Below the pieces are notes generated by a model. That model did not search any database. It was not told where the DNA came from and saw only the letters and a list, made by a program, of their open reading frames with translations. The translations under genes and the position numbers were made by a program. Below, piece by piece: positions 1-5,613 of a stretch of DNA of 5,613 bases (position 1 is the first letter of the stretch; each line of letters starts with the position of its first letter). The stretch lies in contig JAAERC010000259.1 in assembly GCA_024230695.1 (NCBI GenBank), positions 1 to 5,613 on the forward strand. Direction: 5' to 3'. Source of the DNA: Candidatus Zixiibacteriota bacterium (GTDB taxonomy: Bacteria > Zixibacteria > MSB-5A5 > GN15 > PGXB01).

Positions 1-608
1 ATAATCAGGAATGTGGTCAAATGGATACCAACCCCAAGCATTGCCAAAAAGCAAATCAATATTGCCAGTCGTGAGCCTTTTTGGGTCCCGTTATTTTCAT
101 AATATTGGAGCGCCAGCCAGAAAATTATTGTCAGAAGCATCATCGATAAACCATAAACTTCGGTTTCTACCGAATTACTCCAGTTGGTCAAAGAAAAGGC
201 CATAAATAAAGATCCGATTATTCCACCGATATATCCGATTATCCTTTTCCAACCGATAAATTCGCCCGGTTTATACCAGAGTCTCACAATTCTGACAACT
301 ACAAGATAGCCAAAAAGAGCCGTAAACGATGACGATACAACCGAGAGCAGATTGATTCGATAACAAATATCGGTAGCAAACGGGATCATTGAAAAAAGTC
401 TTCCAAGAACAATAAATACCGGGGACCCCGGGGGATGGGGTATTCCAAGTATATACGCACTGGCAATAAACTCACCACAATCCCAATAAGAGAGCGTGGG
501 AGCAACTGTTAGCTTGTAGATAATTAGGGTAAAAAGAAAAACAAATATGGCAATAATGGCATTAACCCGATCAAAACCATTTGATGAACTATTTATTTGA
601 GTATCCAA
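1..608 (-). CDS. DUF2723 family polytopic membrane protein (GT-C-like), N-terminal part, cut by window edge
   Basis: The minus strand reads open from a TTG at 608-606 to the left edge, giving about 202 residues. Visible features in order: a first membrane helix at about residues 15-36, then the family signature loop (SYWDCGEF at 40-47, GIPHPPGSP at 55-63, GRLF at 69-72), further hydrophobic helices at about 86-105 and 123-140, the motif SNSVETEVYGLS at 144-155, another helix at about 156-167, and a helix at 181-195 leading to GIHLTT at 194-199. This order is the hallmark of DUF2723 proteins, which are related to GT-C glycosyltransferases such as protein O-mannosyltransferases. Those use lipid-linked sugars at the outer face of the cytoplasmic membrane, and D43 and E46 sit where GT-C enzymes carry their acidic catalytic loop. 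The family assignment is strong; substrate and activity are inference. The start is fixed by an in-frame TAG at 620-618, with TTG the only usual start codon before the signature loop. The C-terminal part, often carrying TPRs in this family, lies outside the window. Confidence 0.92.
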   Translation of the reverse strand, partial: MDTQINSSSNGFDRVNAIIAIFVFLFTLIIYKLTVAPTLSYWDCGEFIASAYILGIPHPPGSPVFIVLGRLFSMIPFATDICYRINLLSVVSSSFTALFGYLVVVRIVRLWYKPGEFIGWKRIIGYIGGIIGSLFMAFSLTNWSNSVETEVYGLSMMLLTIIFWLALQYYENNGTQKGSRLAILICFLAMLGVGIHLTTFLI

Positions 609-613
609 ACATT

Positions 614-619
614 CCTCCT
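614..619 (-). promoter_or_regulatory. Strong Shine-Dalgarno AGGAGG that selects a TTG start
   Basis: On the minus strand AGGAGG lies 5 nt before the TTG at 608-606, which is ideal spacing. An ATG at 612-610 is only one base from the AGGAGG and opens a 7-codon frame ending in TAG, so it is a poor alternative. The site therefore decides the unusual TTG start of the DUF2723 gene. Confidence 0.85.
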
Positions 620-630
620 AAGGTTCCCTT

Positions 631-659
631 ATTATACTGTCAATATTGCCGATTGTCTA
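631..659 (-). promoter_or_regulatory. Sigma70-type promoter of the DUF2723 gene
   Basis: Read on the minus strand, TAGACA (659-654, 5 of 6 matches to TTGACA) is followed by a 17-bp spacer and a perfect TATAAT (636-631). Transcription would start near 624, leaving a leader of about 16 nt that contains the AGGAGG and leads to the TTG start. The geometry fits a housekeeping promoter. The inverted repeat at 639-676 covers the spacer and the -35 box, so the promoter may be regulated. Confidence 0.65.
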
Positions 660-676
660 AAATAATCGGCATTGAC
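639..676. repeat. Interrupted inverted repeat, candidate operator between divergent promoters
   Basis: The left arm is GTCAA (639-643), a 3-nt insertion TAT, then TGCCGATT (647-654). The right arm is AATCGGCA (664-671) continuing directly into TTGAC (672-676). Thirteen base pairs match around a 9-nt centre. The element sits between the two divergent -10 boxes (631-636 and 677-682) and covers their -35 zone, where a regulator would affect both directions. It is not a terminator: no T-run follows, and it lies at promoters, not at gene ends. The operator role is inference. Confidence 0.5.
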
Positions 677-682
677 TATAAA
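653..682 (+). promoter_or_regulatory. Weak candidate promoter for the small membrane-protein gene
   Basis: TTGTCT (653-658, 3 of 6) is followed by an 18-bp spacer and TATAAA (677-682, 5 of 6). It would start transcription near 689 and give a leader of about 95 nt. Its -35 box nearly coincides with that of the leftward promoter, making a back-to-back arrangement. An alternative reading is TTGACT (672-677) with a poor -10, TATTGG, at 694-699. Neither is strong, and the AT-rich sequence makes chance matches likely. Confidence 0.3.
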
Positions 683-773
683 TATCTTAAAATTATTGGC
701 TCAAATATATATGTAAATGGTCGATTAACAAGGAAAAAGTCAATATCGTCTCAAATGGACGAAAATAATTTTT

Positions 774-779
774 GGAGGT
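774..779 (+). promoter_or_regulatory. Shine-Dalgarno GGAGGT fixing the start at 784
   Basis: GGAGGT precedes the ATG at 784-786 by 4 nt. An in-frame TTG at 772 would place this site inside the coding sequence, so the ATG at 784 is the better start and the protein is 83 residues, not 87. Confidence 0.8.
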
Positions 780-783
780 AAAT

Positions 784-1035
784 ATGTTTGTTTGGTGTAC
801 AATTATGTTTCTTCTTGGAATTGCGGCATTTATGGATTCTATTTTTAACTATGGCCTGATTTTCCGTCAAATCAACTCTGTTCTTTTTATGCTTATTTCA
901 CTGGCATTATTAATAAGAACCACAACTAAAATGAAAAAACGCCGCATTGAAGGTTACGAAAAAAGAATTGAGAATTTGGAGATTCAACTAAGAGCGACGG
1001 GTGCCCAAAAGGAAAATGCTCAAGCTGAGTATTAG
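784..1035 (+). CDS. Small two-helix membrane protein with charged coiled-coil tail, function unknown
   Basis: The 83-residue product is not recognised as a member of a named family. A hydrophobic segment at about residues 2-21 and a second at about 30-44 should span the membrane, joined by a short loop (NYGLIFRQ, 22-29). The run after helix 2, KMKKRRIEGYEKR (49-61), is strongly basic, so by the positive-inside rule both ends face the cytoplasm. Residues 51-70 show heptad-like spacing (I55, I62, L65, L69) suggesting a short coiled coil that could drive self-association; the tail ends in a polar QKENAQAEY. The layout loosely recalls small envelope or stress proteins such as PspB (one helix plus coiled coil), but that is a resemblance of shape only. 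A clear Shine-Dalgarno and membrane-like composition support a real gene. It diverges from the DUF2723 gene and its stop codon interlocks with that of the TPR gene. Confidence 0.72.
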   Translation: MFVWCTIMFLLGIAAFMDSIFNYGLIFRQINSVLFMLISLALLIRTTTKMKKRRIEGYEKRIENLEIQLRATGAQKENAQAEY

Positions 1036-2897
1036 ATTTTTCCGTTTGAGATGTATCCTTCAAGTTCCTGGAGTTTTATCCGTATCTCCCCCAAAAACGG
1101 ATAATTATTAAAGTCGGTCAGAATTAATCGATATATTTCTGAAGCCTTATTTTTATTCTCTTCATTATTTATATCCTGAGAATAAATATCACCTTTGATT
1201 TTCAGGCAATACGGATAAAAATAATCATCGCTAAATTCATTTTCGATTTTATCAATAATTTCCAGAGCCTTATTCTCATCGTTATTTTGATAATAGTAAT
1301 CGGCAAGTTTATAACAAGTGATTCCAACTAATGGCGATTGCCCCTTATCAATTATAGATCTAAAACGATTTTCCATGGAATCCGGTTTAAGGCGATATTG
1401 AAATAACAAGCCTTCAGCATATTCTGATAATATTTCAGGAACATCAAGAAATGATTCACCGATTATCAAACTATTTATCAAAGCATCATTTAGATAAAAC
1501 CCGCGAGGATATTTTTGTAGTAACTGCCTGAAATTTTTCTCTGCCGTCTCAAATTCCTTACCAAGAAAATCTATCATCGCCAAATTATATTCCAGGTATT
1601 CAATATGCTCTACCGGAAGTCCATCTTTTATCAATCCGGTAAATGACAATTTTGCCTGCTCAAGATCACCTTCGACTAAAAACAATTGTGCTTTTTCAAG
1701 ATTTGTCATAAACAGTATTCGACCATATGGACAATTGACAGTAACCGAATCATACATTATTCTGGCGCTGTCATAATTGATTAGATCATAACGGTAAATA
1801 TTACCGATCTCACACAAAGAATTAAACTTGTCCCGCCTGTTGACCGAACTGTCGATAATTATTTTGTATATCTCAATAGCATCATAAGGTTGCCCCAAGC
1901 CCCTAAGTGCTTCGGCCCGATATGAACGATAATTCATCAGAGTATGACTTTCCGGATACATCCGCTCGAAATATTCAGACGTTTGCAGAACCTGATCATA
2001 CAATTTTCGATCTCTACATTTTCTTAAATATCCAAGCAGTTCCCGTCCCTCTTTATTCAGGACTGAATCAATTCTGATAACAGTTTCAAAAGCTTCGGTA
2101 AATTTTTCCTGCCTTATATATGTTTCAGATAGATATTTTAGAGCGTAAACATTATTCGGATGAGTATCAAGAATATCACGAAAAGCGCGTGCCGCTTCAT
2201 TCGGTGCCAGAGGATACCTGATCAAAGATGCTGTTTTTTTCTCGGCCTCATGTGCGCTGGCTGAGTCAGATTGGGTGGCATTAAAATACTCCATCACAGC
2301 CTTATAGTACATCTGTTTGGTTTCATAAAGAGTGGCAAGATGCAACGTAAACAGATTCTTCTCATTAAATTCTTCTCTTGCTCTCAAAATCAATTCGGTG
2401 GCTTGTTCGGCGTAACCATCACGAATTAAAACCTGAACAACCGCCAAATATATATCTCTGTCCCCGGGAAACCGATCAAGTATCTTATTTATCTGCACCG
2501 TTACCGATGAATCAGCACCGGTTTTTTGATACAGTTCCAAAAGCTTTAATTGAAATAGATAATCGTTTTCATTTTTTTCAAGTTGTCTCTGAAGAAGCAT
2601 CTCGGCTTTGGGATATGCTTTCAACTCTGTATAACAAATCAGAAGCAAATTGATAACATTTCTGTCATCCGGCTGAATCTCGTACAACCCCTCTAACATA
2701 TTGGCGGCGGAAATATATGCACCCTGAGCAATCAATTGATGAACCAATTGAAAATCGTCTGATTCCGGTTGATTAGTTTCTTTAAACTCCAGCCGTTTCT
2801 CCATTGAAATCGTATTTTGCGCACTGACCGGTTGCATAAACAAAATACAAAGCGACAGGAGTAATATAAATTTAATTTGTTTTATCGGGTGTTTCAT
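1032..2897 (-). CDS. Exported TPR-repeat protein, 621 residues
   Basis: The protein begins with a Sec signal peptide: K/H-rich residues 2-9, hydrophobic core 10-22, and a VSA-Q cleavage site after A26. C17 lacks a lipobox, so it is probably not a lipoprotein. Nearly all of the rest is helical-repeat sequence of TPR type. Units are recognisable at about 50-78, 84-110, 115-145, 149-178, 183-212, 250-280, 325-350, 361-390, 399-425, 436-464, 527-554 and 563-598, with typical patterns such as A..YE..L..YP and the inter-repeat P (HPNN, YPES, YPRG). TPR superhelices bind other proteins, so a periplasmic or outer-membrane-associated scaffold role is likely, but no partner can be named. The ATG at 2897 is the only usual start codon after an in-frame TAG at 2921-2919. 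No Shine-Dalgarno is visible, and the first 26 bp overlap the end of the DUF4175 gene, so translational coupling is likely. The gene is intact. Confidence 0.92.
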   Translation of the reverse strand: MKHPIKQIKFILLLSLCILFMQPVSAQNTISMEKRLEFKETNQPESDDFQLVHQLIAQGAYISAANMLEGLYEIQPDDRNVINLLLICYTELKAYPKAEMLLQRQLEKNENDYLFQLKLLELYQKTGADSSVTVQINKILDRFPGDRDIYLAVVQVLIRDGYAEQATELILRAREEFNEKNLFTLHLATLYETKQMYYKAVMEYFNATQSDSASAHEAEKKTASLIRYPLAPNEAARAFRDILDTHPNNVYALKYLSETYIRQEKFTEAFETVIRIDSVLNKEGRELLGYLRKCRDRKLYDQVLQTSEYFERMYPESHTLMNYRSYRAEALRGLGQPYDAIEIYKIIIDSSVNRRDKFNSLCEIGNIYRYDLINYDSARIMYDSVTVNCPYGRILFMTNLEKAQLFLVEGDLEQAKLSFTGLIKDGLPVEHIEYLEYNLAMIDFLGKEFETAEKNFRQLLQKYPRGFYLNDALINSLIIGESFLDVPEILSEYAEGLLFQYRLKPDSMENRFRSIIDKGQSPLVGITCYKLADYYYQNNDENKALEIIDKIENEFSDDYFYPYCLKIKGDIYSQDINNEENKNKASEIYRLILTDFNNYPFLGEIRIKLQELEGYISNGKI

Positions 2898-5613
2898 ATA
2901 GTTTGAAATCGGAATTTTCTAATAATGCTTTAAAATATGCTTTAATATGGTTTTCGTAAACTTCGGGATATTTTTCTTCAAGAAATTTGCGCAATCTGTT
3001 TTCAACATCAAGACCCCCGCGAAGTTGATTTCCAGAAAGAGCCGCCGGTGAATTTCTTAAGATCTCTTCGCCGATCCGGGCCCGTCTCTGGTCGGTAAAA
3101 TCTTTTTTCTGCATTGTCCGGGTTGCGTCAAGCATCCGTGAATGTATCTTCAATTGTTTATCTAATACATTTTGTCCGACCTCCCCATTCGCCAGGGCAT
3201 CAGCTACCTTCTGCATATCTTCACGAATAGCATCCAACCTCCCAAGAACTTCCTTACTTTGACCAAACTCATTTTGTAGTTGTCCCAGCGATTTACCAAT
3301 CGCATTCTGTTCAGCCGCAAGACGCCTTAAAGCATCGGTGTCTGATTGGCTTGGTTTACTGCCGGGATTATTGCACTGGGACTGTGTCTGCTGATTCAAC
3401 TCTTGCTGTTGCTCTGATAATGAACCCATTTTTTGCGAAGGTTTACTACATGATCCGCCTTTATTGCAATTATTCTGTGATTCCAGCGCATCAAGCATCG
3501 AGATCGCGGAACTGTTCAGGTTGGAGAGAGCCTCTCTTTGATAGTTCATCGCTTCCTGACGACGACGATTACTAAATTGATCAACGGCCAAATCGATATT
3601 TCCGACCGCCTGATTAATCATACTGTTTAAACCAGCCGCGATAAATGGCGAATCTTTTCCAAGCTCCGATATCCGTTGAGCAAGACCGCCAACCGATTCT
3701 TTTAGCACCTGTTGTTGAGCCGCCAGATCCCGAAGAACCTCAGAACCACCGGTTAAGGCTGAAGCGGAATTAATTAATTCTTCCTGTCCCTCACAAAGAT
3801 AATTGAGGTCATTTATAGCGGCTCTAATTTTTTTGGATGAATCTTTTCCACCGCCGCTACACATCTTTTTCTGACCCTGTTTCATCTTGTCGGCCATTTT
3901 CAGAAGCTTCGAATATGCCTTCTCACCTTCCTGCTTGGCCTTCTGTTTGGCCATCTTTTGAAGCTCCTCATCCATTTTTTCCATATTTTTATCAGCATCA
4001 CTTTTTTCAACCGCATCGAGGAATTCTTTGGTGTCCTCCGGTTTGGAAAAATTGGTTTCTTTGAGCATCGTTTCTAATTTGGCCGCCTCTTTTTTAAGAT
4101 TATCAAAACCTTCTTTTACTTTTTTCTCTTCAGGTGAAAGTGAAGGAAGTTTTTCTTTGGTCGATTTTTCTGTGGCTTTGTTGATTTGGTCTTGTTTCTC
4201 GGCCAGTTGTTTTGCCATTTCGGCCATACTGTTTATTTTTTGCTCGACTTCCATTTTGCGTAACAGGGCAATTGTTCGATCAAGTCTTTCCATAAGTTCT
4301 TTTTGCGATAACTGAAAATCTTTAAGTGCCTCTTCCAGTTTTTTCTGATCCATCTGCTTAATAGCTTCCATCAACTTCAGACGAGCCTCTTTCATCTCGG
4401 GCGTGGCAATTTTATCAAACAGCTTTTTAATCTCGCTTAATTTTTCCATCAGTTCCCGATTGCCAAGACTGTTGTCCTGCATCTTATCGATCATCTTGTC
4501 AATATTTTGGGCCGTCTCTTTTATCTGTTCGGTAATATTTTCTTCCTGTGATGCTATTTCCTGAAGTTCCTTCTGATGTTGCCATGACAGCTTCCGATTT
4601 TGCCGTGGTCGCTCTTCTTCCATTTTCCTTACTATATTTTTTAACCGTTCCGAAAGATCTTTATGAGCCTTATAATATTCTTCAGCCTTATTTATATTCT
4701 GGGTCTGCTCCTGTTCAGTCTGAGCAATGATCTCTTCAAGCGATGGCAGACGCGCGATATATTCCCGAGACGATGTTATCTTTGGTCCGCTGATTCGATC
4801 ATTATCGGCCAGTTCGAAATGGTAAAGAATATAATCGGAGGGCATCATCCGCATCGGTTCAACATCCCAGTTAAACTTCACTTCACCTTCGGTTTTGATA
4901 CTATCAGAGAAATGAAGAACTGCTACTGTCTCATCTCCCTTATAACCGTTTGAAACCAAATTGTATTTCAACTGCAATGAAGAAAATCCATAATCATCTG
5001 AAATACTTAGAACGATTGGAATTATCATCTCTTCGTTCAAATTAATATCGCCACCCGGACGAACAACATCAAGAACCGGGTATTCATCAGGAATAGCAGT
5101 AATATAATATTCGATTGGATTAGGATTGACCTCACCTTGTTCATCAATCAGGTGAATATAATAATTCCGGTCTTTCTCAATTCGGAATGATAATTCGCCT
5201 GTTTGACCGGAAATAATATATTGAGTTTTTGAAGAATCATCAAAAACCATTTCGGCCGAAATTACCGGTACATTGGTCTCAATTTTTTTATTCACCCGGG
5301 TCCCAATAACGGCGGAAATGGAACCATCATTTTCATCTATTACGGCCGGTTCCAAACCGGTATATTCAGGATAAAATAACGAGGTCCTGATACCGGTCAC
5401 TCGCGGCCGATCAACCACATTAATATGCGCCACCTGAGTTGTTATACGCCCGGCTCGAACATAATAATCAAGCGAACGACGGACTTGTTTCAAAGTCGTA
5501 TAAAACAACAATGAATCACCCGATGAACCGCTCAGAACAGTTTTATCTTCAAGATTGATTTCAATTTTTTGCCAATTTCCACCGCTAAACCTGTAATAAA
5601 TCGATGCTTCATC
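2872..5613 (-). CDS. DUF4175 family protein, N-terminus beyond the window (913 residues visible)
   Basis: The reading frame is open to the right edge, 34 codons beyond the internal TTG at 5511, so the gene is 5'-partial. Visible residues 1-285 look like beta-rich domains, with YYVRAG (50-55), VVDRPRV (66-72), FYPEYTGL (80-87), PDEYPVLDVV (175-184) and SDDYGF (205-210). The stretch ADNDRISGPK...PSLEE (269-294) closes this part. Residues about 291-580 are a very charged K/E/Q coiled coil (for example LERLDRT- and EQKINSMAEM-like stretches). Residues 585-913 are helical modules separated by Gly/Ser/Cys linkers, ending in KYPEVYENHIKAYFKALL. This architecture matches DUF4175 proteins, which usually have N-terminal membrane helices and an extracytoplasmic body; those helices would lie upstream of the window. 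The function is unknown; an envelope role is inferred from the exported TPR partner encoded directly downstream with a 26-bp overlap. Only five cysteines are visible (585, 607, 716, 722, 747), all in the modular region. No frameshift is seen. Confidence 0.87.
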   Translation of the reverse strand, partial: DEASIYYRFSGGNWQKIEINLEDKTVLSGSSGDSLLFYTTLKQVRRSLDYYVRAGRITTQVAHINVVDRPRVTGIRTSLFYPEYTGLEPAVIDENDGSISAVIGTRVNKKIETNVPVISAEMVFDDSSKTQYIISGQTGELSFRIEKDRNYYIHLIDEQGEVNPNPIEYYITAIPDEYPVLDVVRPGGDINLNEEMIIPIVLSISDDYGFSSLQLKYNLVSNGYKGDETVAVLHFSDSIKTEGEVKFNWDVEPMRMMPSDYILYHFELADNDRISGPKITSSREYIARLPSLEEIIAQTEQEQTQNINKAEEYYKAHKDLSERLKNIVRKMEEERPRQNRKLSWQHQKELQEIASQEENITEQIKETAQNIDKMIDKMQDNSLGNRELMEKLSEIKKLFDKIATPEMKEARLKLMEAIKQMDQKKLEEALKDFQLSQKELMERLDRTIALLRKMEVEQKINSMAEMAKQLAEKQDQINKATEKSTKEKLPSLSPEEKKVKEGFDNLKKEAAKLETMLKETNFSKPEDTKEFLDAVEKSDADKNMEKMDEELQKMAKQKAKQEGEKAYSKLLKMADKMKQGQKKMCSGGGKDSSKKIRAAINDLNYLCEGQEELINSASALTGGSEVLRDLAAQQQVLKESVGGLAQRISELGKDSPFIAAGLNSMINQAVGNIDLAVDQFSNRRRQEAMNYQREALSNLNSSAISMLDALESQNNCNKGGSCSKPSQKMGSLSEQQQELNQQTQSQCNNPGSKPSQSDTDALRRLAAEQNAIGKSLGQLQNEFGQSKEVLGRLDAIREDMQKVADALANGEVGQNVLDKQLKIHSRMLDATRTMQKKDFTDQRRARIGEEILRNSPAALSGNQLRGGLDVENRLRKFLEEKYPEVYENHIKAYFKALLENSDFKLYETPDKTN

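Noticed and set aside
421..440. Short G/C-rich block in an AT-rich setting
   Set aside because: It is fully explained by codons for the conserved PHPPGSP motif of DUF2723.
702..732. Bacteroides-like promoter on the minus strand (CTTG, 19 nt, TATATTTG)
   Set aside because: It matches TAnnTTTG, but in AT-rich DNA, lies farther from the gene, and the TAGACA/TATAAT promoter is a better fit. It would matter if the organism proves to be a true Bacteroidota member.
639..746. Direct repeat GTCAATAT at 639-646 and 739-746, exactly 100 bp apart
   Set aside because: An 8-bp AT-rich match in such a region is expected by chance at an appreciable rate, and the second copy lacks the palindrome.
689..772. 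Possible long-range pairing AAAATTATT (689-697) with AATAATTTT (764-772) just before the Shine-Dalgarno of the small gene
   Set aside because: The pairing is all A/T, spans 66 nt and does not cover GGAGGT, so there is no good case for a riboswitch or attenuator.
581..781. 66-residue plus-strand open frame across the intergenic region
   Set aside because: It runs through the DUF2723 start, both promoters and the palindrome, has no Shine-Dalgarno, and its product shows no domain or membrane pattern.
1076..1104. Perfect 7-bp inverted repeat TTATCCG/CGGATAA with a 15-nt loop, considered as a terminator for the plus-strand gene
   Set aside because: The loop is large, no T-run follows on either strand, and it lies inside the TPR coding sequence.
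4028..4315. 95-residue plus-strand frame with hydrophobic, membrane-like content (with similar frames at 3837-4064 and 4663-4953)
   Set aside because: These are antisense shadows of the DUF4175 coiled coil: Lys/Glu codons read in reverse give Phe, Leu and Ser. They have no ribosome binding sites.

Overview
The window holds four protein genes and one compact divergent promoter region. It reads like the chromosome of an AT-rich, diderm (outer-membrane-bearing) bacterium. The gene families (a DUF2723 GT-C-like membrane protein, and a DUF4175 coiled-coil protein followed by an exported TPR protein) and their sequence style fit the FCB lineage, for example Bacteroidota relatives or candidate phyla such as Zixibacteria. 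This placement rests on remembered family resemblance; no rRNA or other phylogenetic marker is present.

Layout from left to right. (1) Positions 1-608, minus strand: the first ~202 codons of a DUF2723 polytopic membrane protein, cut by the left window edge. It starts at TTG behind an AGGAGG ribosome binding site. (2) Positions 609-783: a 175-bp divergent intergenic region. It has a good sigma70-type promoter reading left (TAGACA, 17 bp, TATAAT), a weaker candidate promoter reading right, and an interrupted inverted repeat covering their shared -35 zone. (3) Positions 784-1035, plus strand: a small two-helix membrane protein of 83 residues with a charged, probably coiled-coil tail; function unknown. 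(4) Positions 1032-2897, minus strand: a 621-residue exported TPR protein. (5) Positions 2872-5613, minus strand: most of a DUF4175 protein, whose N-terminus lies beyond the right edge.

Genes 4 and 5 form one transcription unit, with DUF4175 upstream and TPR downstream. They overlap by 26 bp, and the TPR start has no visible Shine-Dalgarno, so their translation is probably coupled. Both products are expected at the cell envelope: one has a signal peptide with TPR scaffolding, the other has beta-rich domains, a long coiled coil and repeated helical modules. Neither has an assigned biochemical role. The TPR gene and the small membrane-protein gene converge and overlap by 4 bp at interlocked stop codons. 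No RNA genes, mobile elements, CRISPR arrays, frameshifts or convincing intrinsic terminators were seen. I found no clear new defence or mobile system; the most notable items are the operator-like palindrome, the internally repeated Cys-bearing C-terminal half of DUF4175, and the coupled DUF4175-TPR pair.
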